A DNA stretch of 15,672 nt from Alphaproteobacteria bacterium. Its GTDB lineage: Bacteria > Pseudomonadota > Alphaproteobacteria > Sphingomonadales > Sphingomonadaceae. A model generated the notes under the pieces. It saw nothing but the letters and a program-made list of their open reading frames with translations, was not told the origin of the DNA and made no database searches. The stretch spans positions 1-15,672 of the forward strand of contig VBAE01000227.1 in assembly GCA_005882415.1 (NCBI GenBank). Direction: 5' to 3'. Shown here in pieces: positions 1 to 6,396 of this stretch (its first letter is position 1; every line of letters begins with the position of its first letter). The position numbers and the translations under genes were made by a program.

Positions 1-145
1 AGATGATTCGTGCACCTTTAGCGATTTCAGGAGTGCCGTCGCTGGAGCCGCCGTCCACCACGACGACGTCAGCTCCGGCGAGCGCATCGAGACAGGCCCC
101 GATATGGGCGGCCGCATTCAAGGCAGGGATCACGACGGACAGCAT
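1..145 (-). CDS. Family 2 glycosyltransferase, rSAM/selenodomain-associated type (N-terminal fragment)
   Basis: Only the first 48 codons are in the window; the gene runs off the left edge. The start (MLSVVIPALNAA) and the motif VDGGSSDGT at residues 30-38 are the nucleotide-binding beginning of a GT-A fold family 2 glycosyltransferase, which would use a nucleotide-sugar donor in the cytoplasm. The short spacing between these two motifs and the wording VVDGGSSDGT fit the TIGR04283 group, which usually lies near a radical SAM gene and a TIGR04282 transferase. Both partners are present here, which supports the assignment. The ATG at 143-145 is preceded by a strong Shine-Dalgarno (GGGAGGA on the minus strand) that is formed by the end of the adjoining repeat. 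It lies 160 bases downstream of the radical SAM gene on the same strand and may share its transcript. Subfamily assignment is inference because the C-terminal part is not seen. Confidence 0.8.
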   Translation of the reverse strand, partial: MLSVVIPALNAAAHIGACLDALAGADVVVVDGGSSDGTPEIAKGARII

Positions 146-309
146 TCCTCCCTATGCCTAGCATGGGGAGGGGGACCCCGCGAAGCGGGGTGGAGGGGTA
201 GAAGACGAGGCGTGAGCGGTTCCCAAGAGAGCCTCTGACTCACAGCCACTTACCCCTCCACCAGGCTTCGCCTGGTCCCCCTCCCCCCGCTTCGCGCGGG
301 GAGGACTAT
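146..309. repeat. Compound palindromic repeat, type I, copy 1
   Basis: This intergenic element shares its architecture with 10622-10786. Outer arms GGGGAGGGGGACC (167-179) and GGTCCCCCTCCCC pair with each other, and inner arms GGTGGAGGGGTA and TACCCCTCCACC also pair. Between outer and inner arms sit small hairpins: CCCCGC-GAA-GCGGGG on the left and CAGGC-TTC-GCCTG on the right. A further hairpin, CCCCGC-TTCGC-GCGGGG, closes the right end. The predicted fold is a branched, cruciform-like structure with a variable central loop of about 50 bases. The element ends in GGGGAGGACTA, which contains the stop codon of the radical SAM gene on the minus strand. The other end supplies the ribosome binding site of the glycosyltransferase. 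I see no protein in it. Confidence 0.85.
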
Positions 310-1271
310 CCAGAACAGCTCGCTCCACCGAGCACGCAAAACCGCGCGCAATGCGGATGATTGAGGGGAACCGCCCCGCCCGCATCCGCCAAGGTCGGCC
401 CAAGCGCGAATTGCGGGTCGTACGGGAGCAAGGTGCACGCCACTACATGCGGCCGCTCGGCCCCCTTGGCCTTCACCACCATCCGGCTCGACGCGCACAT
501 CATCGCGTCCGGGGAAATGCCCAATATCCCCCAGCACGCGTCGCTGATCTCCGGCACGTCGGCCGCGGAATCCATCGGCGGGAACAGGACGAGGCCCCCT
601 TCCACCGCCACGCCAAGCTCGGAGAACAGCCGCAAATAGCCGGCGCGGGCGTCGCTCTGGCTCTCCCCGGGAAGCTGCCGCCCGGCGATGGCGATGCGGA
701 AGCCGTGCTCGGCGAGCCAGCGCACGCCGTCCAGCGCCTTGGCCCAGCTCCCTGCCCCGCGCTCCGCCTCGTGCACCGCGCGGCTATGATGGTCGAGGCT
801 GACCCGCATCGTCAGATGCTCGCGCGGCAGGGCAAGGAGCTCTGCCTCGAACCGCCGCATCGGCCGCATCGCGTTGGTCAGCACCAGCACGTCGAAGCCG
901 CGCCCCAGCGCCGATCCGATCATCGCCGGAACCTCGGCGTTCATGAACGGCTCGCCGCCGGTAAAACCGATCTCGCGCGTCCCGAGCAAAGCCGCCTCAT
1001 CGAGGAACGCATTCACTTCAGCGAGGCTCACGTAGACAAGCGCATCGTTCCGCGGAGAGCTCTCGATATAGCAGCTCTTGCAGGCGAGATTGCACAGCGT
1101 CCCCGTATTGATCCAGAGCGTCTCCAGCCGTCGAAGCGCCACCGACGCCCGCGCCTCGCCCTTCGCGGTCACTCTCGGATCGCGGAACTTCAAAGGGTCG
1201 AGCGGACGCGCCGCCGGATCGGCGAAAGGAGAGCCCGGCTCGGGCCGGATCGGGACGACGCTTGCGGTCAT
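306..1271 (-). CDS. Radical SAM protein with Cys-rich C-terminus, function unknown
   Basis: The 321-residue protein has the radical SAM cluster motif CxxxCxxC at Cys60, Cys64 and Cys67 (CNLACKSC) and the SAM-contacting GGEP motif at about 105-108, so it should bind a 4Fe-4S cluster and cleave S-adenosylmethionine. The C-terminal half carries six more cysteines (246, 259, 279, 308, 312, 319), ending in HCARFCVLGGASCSG, which may hold one or more auxiliary clusters, SPASM- or twitch-like. An N-terminal extension of about 50 residues precedes the barrel. It is divergent from a DedA/oxidoreductase fusion and upstream of a family 2 glycosyltransferase; this company is typical of rSAM-associated sugar or arsenosugar-like loci, but it does not look like ArsS itself and I do not assign a substrate. 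There is no Shine-Dalgarno before the ATG, and a -10-like box lies just upstream, so the transcript may be leaderless. The stop codon is inside the neighbouring repeat. Confidence 0.88.
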   Translation of the reverse strand: MTASVVPIRPEPGSPFADPAARPLDPLKFRDPRVTAKGEARASVALRRLETLWINTGTLCNLACKSCYIESSPRNDALVYVSLAEVNAFLDEAALLGTREIGFTGGEPFMNAEVPAMIGSALGRGFDVLVLTNAMRPMRRFEAELLALPREHLTMRVSLDHHSRAVHEAERGAGSWAKALDGVRWLAEHGFRIAIAGRQLPGESQSDARAGYLRLFSELGVAVEGGLVLFPPMDSAADVPEISDACWGILGISPDAMMCASSRMVVKAKGAERPHVVACTLLPYDPQFALGPTLADAGGAVPLNHPHCARFCVLGGASCSG

Positions 1272-1307
1272 CGGCGAAGGATAGGCGAAAAGCGCCCCCG
1301 GTGCTAA
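1272..1307 (-). promoter_or_regulatory. Candidate leaderless promoter of the radical SAM gene
   Basis: Read on the minus strand, TTAGCA (1302-1307) is followed after 18 bases by TATCCT (1278-1283), and only six bases separate that box from the ATG at 1269-1271. A start point at the usual distance would fall on the ATG, which agrees with the lack of any ribosome binding site. The match to the sigma70 consensus is 4 of 6 in each box, so this is a modest prediction. Confidence 0.35.
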
Positions 1308-1330
1308 CCCCCCCGCTCAAGGGAGCGGCG

Positions 1331-3448
1331 ATGACACGGGCAAATCTGGGCAGGCTCGCCCTCATCCTCCTCATCCTGGGCGCGATCGCGGCCTTCTTCC
1401 TGTTCGATCTGGGCCGCTGGCTGACCTTCGAGAGCTTGAAGGCGCGTCAGGCCGAGCTCGCCGCCTTCGTCGAGGCGAACCCTCTCCAGGCGATCGCCGC
1501 CTTCTTCCTCCTCTACGTGGCGGTGACCGCCCTCTCTCTTCCCGGCGCGGCGATCATGACGCTGGCGGCGGGCGCGATCTTCGGCCTGTGGCGCGGGACG
1601 CTGATCGTCTCCTTCGCCTCGACGATCGGCGCCAGCCTCGCCTTCCTCTCCTCGCGCTACGTGCTTCGCGACTGGGTGAAGGCCCGCTTCGGCGCCCGCA
1701 TCGACGCCATCGACCGCGGCATCGAGCGCGACGGCGCCTTCTACCTCCTCACCCTCCGCCTGATCCCGGCCTTCCCCTTCTTCCTCATCAACCTGGCGAT
1801 GGGCCTCACCGCGATGCGCCTCGCCACCTTCTACCTGGTCAGCCAGGCCGGCATGCTCCCCGGCACCATCGTCTATGTGAACGCCGGCACCCAGCTCGCC
1901 GCTCTGACCGGAACCGCCGGCATATTCTCCCCGGCCCTCATCGGCTCCTTCGTCCTCTTGGGCCTGTTCCCGCTCGTGGCGAAGTTCGCGCTGGGCCGCT
2001 GGAAGCGCCGCCGCATCTACAAGGGCTGGCGCCGCCCGAAGCGCTTCGACCGTAACCTCATCGTCATCGGGGCGGGTGCCGGCGGCCTCGTCACCGCCTA
2101 CATAGGCGCCACCGTCCGGGCGAAGGTGACCCTGATCGAGAAAGGCGAGATGGGCGGCGACTGCCTCAACACCGGCTGCGTCCCATCGAAGACCCTGATC
2201 GCCTGCGCCAAGGCGGTCCACCAGCAGACCGCCTTCGCCGACGTCATCAAGAGCGCGCCGAGCGTCGACTTCCGAGCCGCGATCGAACGCGTCTTCGAAG
2301 CGATCCGCATCATCGCCCCCGCCGACAGCGTAGAACGCTACACCGCCCTCGGCGTCGACGTCCGCCAGGGCCACGCCCGCATCGTCGATCCCTGGACGGT
2401 CGAAGTCGCCGGCGAGCGCCTAACAACCCGAGCCATCGTGATCGCCGCCGGCGGAGAACCCCTCGTCCCCCCAATCCCGGGCCTGGCGGAGAGCGGCTAC
2501 CTCACCAGCGACACCATGTGGTCCGCCCTCCGGGGCCTCGAAGCCCCGCCCCGCCGCCTGTCCATCCTGGGCGGCGGCCCGATCGGAGTCGAAATGGCGC
2601 AAGCCTTCGCCCGCCTCGGCTCCGACGTCACCATCGTCGAAGCCGGGCCCCGCTTGCTCTCCAAGGAAGACGAGGAAGGCTCCACCTTCATCGAGCAGCG
2701 CCTGAAGGAGGAAGGAGTCCGCGTACTCACCGGGCACGAAGCCAGGGGCGTCGAAGCCGACACCCTCCTCGCCGGCTCTGAACGCATCCCTTTCGACACC
2801 CTCATCGTCGCCCTCGGCCGCCGCGCCCGCCTCACCGGCTACGGGCTCGAGGAGCTCGGCATCGAGACGAACAAGAGAATCGTCACCAACGACTGGCTCG
2901 AGACCCTCTACCCCAACATCTACGCGGTCGGCGACGTCGCCGGACCCTACCAATTCACCCATGTCGCGGCCCACCAGGCATGGTTCGCCGCGGTCAACGC
3001 CCTGTTCGGAAACCTCCGCCGCTTCCGCGCCGATTACCGGGTGATCCCCTGGGTCACCTACACCGATCCCGAAGTCGCCCATGTCGGCCATAACGAGCTC
3101 TCCGCCCGCGAGGCCGGCGTGGCCTACGAGCTCGTCCGCTACGACCTCTCCCACCTCGACCGCGCCGTCTCCGAAGGCACCAACCAGGGCTTCGTCAAAC
3201 TCCTCGTCGAACCCGGCAAGGACCGAATCCTCGGCGCCACCATCGTCGCCGCGGGGGCCGGCGAGATGCTCGCCGAGCTCGTCCTGGCGATGAAGCACGG
3301 CATCGGCCTCAACAAAATCCTCGGCACGATCCACGCCTACCCGACCATGGCCGAAGCCAACAAATATGCCGCCGGCGAGTGGAAGAAAGCCCACGCCCCG
3401 ACGCGTATCCTCGCCCTCCTCGAACGCTACCACCGCTGGCGCCGATGA
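1331..3448 (+). CDS. DedA/TVP38-family membrane domain fused to MerA-like FAD disulfide oxidoreductase
   Basis: This 705-residue protein is a two-part fusion. Residues 1 to about 235 form a TVP38/TMEM64 (SNARE-associated, DedA-like) membrane domain with several hydrophobic helices and the signature RLIPAFPFFLINLAMGL. A basic linker (RWKRRRIYKGWRRPKRF) leads into a class I pyridine nucleotide-disulfide oxidoreductase. This has an FAD-binding GAGAGG near 247, the redox-active pair Cys278/Cys283 (CLNTGC), an NAD(P)H-binding GGGPIG near 414-419, YAVGDVAG near 531, and the dimer-interface dyad His668/Glu675 in HAYPTMAE. It lacks both the N-terminal metal-binding domain and the C-terminal Cys pair of true mercuric reductases, so mercury reduction is unlikely. 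The enzyme is probably tethered to the cytoplasmic membrane face. The ATG at 1331 is chosen because AAGGGAG (1319-1325) precedes it. Its stop overlaps the next start (ATGA), so the two are translationally coupled. Confidence 0.9.
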   Translation: MTRANLGRLALILLILGAIAAFFLFDLGRWLTFESLKARQAELAAFVEANPLQAIAAFFLLYVAVTALSLPGAAIMTLAAGAIFGLWRGTLIVSFASTIGASLAFLSSRYVLRDWVKARFGARIDAIDRGIERDGAFYLLTLRLIPAFPFFLINLAMGLTAMRLATFYLVSQAGMLPGTIVYVNAGTQLAALTGTAGIFSPALIGSFVLLGLFPLVAKFALGRWKRRRIYKGWRRPKRFDRNLIVIGAGAGGLVTAYIGATVRAKVTLIEKGEMGGDCLNTGCVPSKTLIACAKAVHQQTAFADVIKSAPSVDFRAAIERVFEAIRIIAPADSVERYTALGVDVRQGHARIVDPWTVEVAGERLTTRAIVIAAGGEPLVPPIPGLAESGYLTSDTMWSALRGLEAPPRRLSILGGGPIGVEMAQAFARLGSDVTIVEAGPRLLSKEDEEGSTFIEQRLKEEGVRVLTGHEARGVEADTLLAGSERIPFDTLIVALGRRARLTGYGLEELGIETNKRIVTNDWLETLYPNIYAVGDVAGPYQFTHVAAHQAWFAAVNALFGNLRRFRADYRVIPWVTYTDPEVAHVGHNELSAREAGVAYELVRYDLSHLDRAVSEGTNQGFVKLLVEPGKDRILGATIVAAGAGEMLAELVLAMKHGIGLNKILGTIHAYPTMAEANKYAAGEWKKAHAPTRILALLERYHRWRR

Positions 3449-4023
3449 CGCGGATAGTGATCTTCGCCAAGGCCCCGGTGCCGGGGCAAGTGAAGACCCG
3501 CCTCGTTCCGGCATTAGGCTCCGAAGGAGCCGCGAGGCTGGCGCAGGAGATGCTGGAGCACACGGTGGAAGAAGCACTGGCGACAGGTCTGTCGGTGGAG
3601 CTGTGCGGCGATCCCGACCCCAGCACCTGGTACCAAGGCCCACCCCTTCTCCTCTCCGCCCAGGGCGAAGCAGACCTGGGCGCCCGCCTCGCCCGAGCCG
3701 CCGAGCGGGTGCTGAAGGAGGAACCCATCCTCCTGATCGGCACCGACTGCCCCGGCCTCAACCGCCATCGCCTCCTAAAAGCCGCCCGCGCACTGGAGAC
3801 GAACGACGCGGTCCTCCTCCCAGCCGAAGACGGCGGCTACGTCCTCTTGGGTCTTACCCGCTTCGACAAGTCGCTGTTCGAGGAAATCGCGTGGAGCACC
3901 CCCACAGTCTCCTTCGAGACGATCGAGCGAATCGAGTCACTCGGTTGGAGCCTGCATCTGGGGGAGACGCTGTGGGACGTAGACGAACCGCAAGACCTCC
4001 AAAGCTCGTCATGCCGGACTTGA
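3445..4023 (+). CDS. TIGR04282-type transferase (DUF2064, rSAM/selenodomain-associated)
   Basis: The 192-residue protein begins MTRIVIFAKAPVPGQVKTRL, the nucleotide-binding signature of this GT-A-like family, and has GTDCPGL (Asp101 in the metal-binding position), GGYVLLGL and the C-terminal DVDEPQDL. These are the hallmark motifs of the TIGR04282 group, members of which are annotated as arsenosugar biosynthesis glycosyltransferases. It would act in the cytoplasm as a nucleotidyl- or glycosyltransferase. The start at 3445 overlaps the stop of the upstream fusion gene by four bases, and the sequence upstream of it in this frame belongs to that gene. The last residues (SSSCRT) and the stop codon are encoded by the repeat beginning at 4007, so the C-terminus has been set by the repeat. 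Together with the TIGR04283-type fragment at the left edge, it makes up the usual pair of transferases around a radical SAM gene. Confidence 0.88.
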   Translation: MTRIVIFAKAPVPGQVKTRLVPALGSEGAARLAQEMLEHTVEEALATGLSVELCGDPDPSTWYQGPPLLLSAQGEADLGARLARAAERVLKEEPILLIGTDCPGLNRHRLLKAARALETNDAVLLPAEDGGYVLLGLTRFDKSLFEEIAWSTPTVSFETIERIESLGWSLHLGETLWDVDEPQDLQSSSCRT

Positions 4024-4102
4024 TCCGGCATCCATGAACACGGATCGAGTCCAGTTCTCGCAGACCTGTGTTCATGGATTCCGGGTCAAGCCCGGAATGA
4101 CG
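4007..4102. repeat. Compound palindromic repeat, type II, copy A
   Basis: One of four copies of a roughly 96-bp element. The layout is CGTCAT, a left hairpin, an inner stem CCATGAACACGG paired with CCTGTGTTCATGG, a right hairpin and ATGACG. In this copy the left hairpin is ATGCCGG/CCGGCAT and the right one ATTCCGGG/CCCGGAAT. Reading frames stay open through it, so it encodes the C-terminus and stop of the upstream gene and can add a false N-terminus (starting MNTDRVQFSQTC) to the downstream gene. Confidence 0.9.
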
Positions 4103-4147
4103 ACCGGTGGGGTGACGACCCCCCGCCAACCCGCTAAGCGCCCACCC

Positions 4148-4528
4148 GTGCTCAACCCCCTCCCGCCTTATGCAGCCCTCCTCGGCCTAAGCACCTCCCG
4201 CGCCGAGGATGGCGAGCTCCTCTGGATCATGCCCTTCTCCGAAGCCGTGCTCGGCCGCCCCGGTTTCCTCCACGGCGGGGCCATCGCCGGCCTCCTCGAA
4301 TTCGCCGCCCTCGGCACCCTCTACGAAGCGCTCGGCGAGGGCCCCACGGCCAAGCCCATAAACGTCAGCATCGATTTCATGCGCGGCGGCGGCGAGCACG
4401 ACACCTTCGCCGCCGCGACCCTCACCCGCCTCGGCAGCCGCGTCGCAAACGTCGAAGCCCACGCCTGGCAAAAGGACCGCTCCAAGCCCATCGCAGCCGC
4501 CCGAATGAACCTCATCATCCGCCGCTAG
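4148..4528 (+). CDS. PaaI-type hotdog thioesterase
   Basis: The product is a 126-residue hotdog-fold protein of the PaaI/acyl-CoA thioesterase group. The central helix signature is present as HGGAIAGLLEFAALGTLYEAL (HGG at 42-44), with Glu51 in the place where this family carries its acidic catalytic residue. It is expected to hydrolyse acyl-CoA thioesters in the cytoplasm, probably as a homotetramer. The reading frame is open further upstream to an ATG at 4034, but those codons lie in a repeat and give a product longer than usual. I therefore prefer the GTG at 4148, giving MLNPLPPYAALLG, although it has no clear ribosome binding site. The gene is convergent with an SDR dehydrogenase and the two stop codons overlap by two bases (4526-4527). 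The neighbours suggest a role in releasing or recycling CoA in acyl-CoA metabolism. Confidence 0.8.
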   Translation: MLNPLPPYAALLGLSTSRAEDGELLWIMPFSEAVLGRPGFLHGGAIAGLLEFAALGTLYEALGEGPTAKPINVSIDFMRGGGEHDTFAAATLTRLGSRVANVEAHAWQKDRSKPIAAARMNLIIRR

Positions 4529-5280
4529 ACGGCCGTCCGCCCATATTCCTGATGGTTGTACGGGTGGCTGATCGAGAGGCCGCCGTCGACCACCAGCGCG
4601 TGCCCGTTGACGTAGCTGGACTCGTCCGACGCCAGGAACAGCGCCGCGGCGGCGATCTCTTCCGGCAATCCCCCGCGCTTCAGCGGGTTCAGATGGCCGA
4701 GCCGGTCTTCCTTGCCGGCCGCCCGTGCCCATTCGTAGACGGGCTTGGTCATCCCGGTCTCGATCAGCCCGGGGCAGATGGCGTTGACGCGGATGTTCGA
4801 CCCGCCGAGCTGGGTGGCGGCGACGGTAACGAGATTGATCACTCCCGCCTTCGACGCCGAATAAGCCGGCCCGCCCGCCCCGGCGCGAATCCCGGCAACC
4901 GAGGCCGTACAGATGATCGAGCCGCGCCCCCGCGCCTTCATCGCCGGCGCCGCATGGCGGATGGCGAGGAAGGGGCCGATCAGATTGACCCGGAGAATCT
5001 CCTGCCAATCCTCCGGGCTCTGCTCGAAGATCGAAGCGAGGCCGCCCGACACCCCCGCATTGGCATAGAAGACATCCAGCCCCCCATGCTCCGCCACCGC
5101 CCGCTCGACGAGCCCGCGCACGTCCTCCTCGGACCCCGCATCGGCCCGCACCACGCCCTCACCCTCGTTCACATCGGCGGCAATCACGGTCGCGCCCTCC
5201 GCCCGAAACCGCGCCGCAGTGGCCTTGCCGATCCCCGACGCTGCGCCGGTGACGATGGCGATCTTGTTCTGGAGTCTCAT
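4525..5280 (-). CDS. Short-chain dehydrogenase/reductase (classical SDR, probably NAD-dependent)
   Basis: The 251-residue protein has the full set of classical SDR motifs. TGAASGIG (11-18) binds the dinucleotide, NAG (74-76) stabilises the central sheet, and Asn99, Ser127, Tyr140 and Lys144 form the catalytic tetrad. Asp36 at the end of the second strand (AADVN) favours NAD(H) over NADP(H). PGLIETGM and the C-terminal DGG motif are also present. It would oxidise or reduce a hydroxyl/keto substrate that cannot be named from sequence. It is the last of three minus-strand genes (acyl-CoA dehydrogenase, SDR, SDR), 222 bases after the second SDR; the gap is filled by nested repeats. The ATG at 5278-5280 starts just before the fold, with a GGAG about 12 bases upstream. 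Confidence 0.9.
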   Translation of the reverse strand: MRLQNKIAIVTGAASGIGKATAARFRAEGATVIAADVNEGEGVVRADAGSEEDVRGLVERAVAEHGGLDVFYANAGVSGGLASIFEQSPEDWQEILRVNLIGPFLAIRHAAPAMKARGRGSIICTASVAGIRAGAGGPAYSASKAGVINLVTVAATQLGGSNIRVNAICPGLIETGMTKPVYEWARAAGKEDRLGHLNPLKRGGLPEEIAAAALFLASDESSYVNGHALVVDGGLSISHPYNHQEYGRTAV

Positions 5281-5312
5281 CTAGATGTCTCCGCCCGGAA
5301 AGAAGAAATGGG

Positions 5313-5502
5313 TTCGCGCAGAGACGCAGAGACGCAGAGGGGCCGGCCGTCATGGCGGACTTGATCCGCCATCCATGAACACGGTTCGATGCGAGTTCTC
5401 GCCGACCTGTGTTCATGGACCCCGGATCAAGTCCGGGGTGACGAGCTAATCCAGCGCCGGTCCGATCCTCGACCTCTCTGCGCCTCTGCGTCTCTGCGCG
5501 AA
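5313..5502. repeat. Inverted repeat, type III (CGCAGAGACG arms), enclosing a type II copy
   Basis: The left arm (5313-5340) is built of CGCAGAGA units, TTCGCGCAGAGACGCAGAG and onward. The right arm (5473-5502) is its inverse, ending CTCTGCGTCTCTGCGCGAA. The outermost 19 bases pair perfectly. Between the arms lie short GC-rich spacers and the complete type II copy B. The right arm begins immediately beyond the TGA of the second SDR gene. No coding potential is supported here. Confidence 0.85.
5348..5443. repeat. Compound palindromic repeat, type II, copy B
   Basis: This copy has the left hairpin ATGGCGG/CCGCCAT, the inner arms CCATGAACACGG and CCTGTGTTCATGG, and the right hairpin ACCCCGG/CCGGGGT. 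The arm sequences differ from copies A and D, but each remains self-complementary. It sits between the arms of the type III inverted repeat. Confidence 0.9.
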
Positions 5503-6276
5503 TCATAATCCCACGCCGGTCGTGGAGCCGCCGTCGACGACGATGGCCTGGCCGGTGACGAAGGTGGAGGCATCCGACGCCAGGAACACCGCCGCCCCGG
5601 CGATCTCGTGCGGTTCGCCGATGCGTTGCAGCGGCGTGTGGGCGGTGACCGCCGCCAGCGTCGCCGGGTTCTCCCACAAAGCCCGCGCGAAATCGGTGCG
5701 GATGAGGCCGGGGGCGATGCAGTTGACGCGGACCTGGTGCGGGCCGAATTCGGCGGCGAGGTTGCGGGCGAGCTGGAAGTCCGCGGCCTTGGAAATGTTG
5801 TAGGCACCGATCACCGCCGAGGCCTTCAAACCGCCGATCGAGCTGACGATGATAATCGAGCCCGCGCGGCGCTCGATCATCTCGGGCGCGACCATCTGCA
5901 CCAGCCAGTGATTGGCGATGACGTTGTTTTCCAGGATCTTGCGGAACTGGTCGTCGCTGATCCCGCCCATCGGCCCGTAATAGGGATTGGAGGCGGCGTT
6001 GCAGACGAGGACGTCGATGCGGCCCAATTGCCGACGCGTCTCGTCCACCAGGTGCTGGAGCGCGTCCTTCGACGAGATGCTGGCGGCCACGACGATCGCC
6101 GCCCCCGGATGTTTCGCGTTGATCCCGTCGGCGACTTCCTGGCACGCTTCGGCCTTGCGGGAGGAGATCACCACCCTCGCGCCCTGCTCCGCCATCGCCT
6201 CCGCGATCGCCCGCCCGATCCCGCGCGACGACCCGGTAATGATCGCGACTTTGCCGGTGAGGTCGAAAAGGTTCAT
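5503..6276 (-). CDS. Short-chain dehydrogenase/reductase (DHRS4-like SDR, probably NADP-dependent)
   Basis: The 257-residue product shows TGSSRGIG (14-21), NAAS (93-96) within VCNAASNPYYGP, Asn118, Ser146, Tyr159 and Lys163. This is the complete classical SDR active site. Arg40 after the second strand (ISSRK) points to NADP(H). The NAASNP wording is typical of the DHRS4/peroxisomal-type branch. The frame is open upstream to an ATG at 6315, but those codons (MADQVRHDE) come from repeat copy C. The ATG at 6274-6276 is preceded by a good AAGGAGA ribosome binding site eight bases away, so I chose it. It lies between the acyl-CoA dehydrogenase and another SDR on the same strand and likely shares their transcript. 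The substrate is not evident; the context suggests a hydroxyacyl or alcohol intermediate. Confidence 0.9.
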   Translation of the reverse strand: MNLFDLTGKVAIITGSSRGIGRAIAEAMAEQGARVVISSRKAEACQEVADGINAKHPGAAIVVAASISSKDALQHLVDETRRQLGRIDVLVCNAASNPYYGPMGGISDDQFRKILENNVIANHWLVQMVAPEMIERRAGSIIIVSSIGGLKASAVIGAYNISKAADFQLARNLAAEFGPHQVRVNCIAPGLIRTDFARALWENPATLAAVTAHTPLQRIGEPHEIAGAAVFLASDASTFVTGQAIVVDGGSTTGVGL

Positions 6277-6290
6277 GCTTATTTCTCCTT

Positions 6291-6386
6291 CGTCATGGCG
6301 GACTTGATCCGCCATCCATGAACACGGTTTCAGTCCAGTTTTCGAAGACCTGTGTTCATGGATCCCGGGTCAAGCCCGGGATGACG
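6291..6386. repeat. Compound palindromic repeat, type II, copy C
   Basis: The left hairpin is ATGGCGG/CCGCCAT, the inner arms are CCATGAACACGG and CCTGTGTTCATGG, and the right hairpin is ATCCCGGG/CCCGGGAT. It fills the gap between the acyl-CoA dehydrogenase and the second SDR gene, which are probably co-transcribed, so its fold would appear in their mRNA. Confidence 0.9.
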
Positions 6387-6396
6387 GCTGTGGGGG

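Noticed and set aside
1304..2374. Long minus-strand open frame opposite the DedA/oxidoreductase fusion, and similar ones at 2420-3643, 10881-12143 and 12929-14116
   Set aside because: They lie opposite well-supported genes, are extremely rich in Gly, Ala, Asp, Glu and Arg, and show no motif. GC-rich codon bias leaves these frames open.
1331..3448. Mercuric reductase (merA) and a mer operon
   Set aside because: There is no MerR, MerT or MerP, no heavy-metal domain, and no C-terminal Cys pair. Only the general disulfide-oxidoreductase fold is shared.
4034..4147. N-terminal extension of the thioesterase starting MNTDRVQFSQTC
   Set aside because: The codons come from type II repeat copy A. The same wording appears in the other copies, and the family begins near the GTG at 4148.
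5313..5502. CRISPR array suggested by repeated CGCAGAGACG units
   Set aside because: The units are tandem and inverted arms with no regular unique spacers, and no cas gene is nearby.
6277..6315. Upstream ATG at 6315 for the second SDR, adding MADQVRHDEGEIS
   Set aside because: Most of the extension is repeat sequence, and the ATG at 6276 has a clear ribosome binding site and fits the family's N-terminus.
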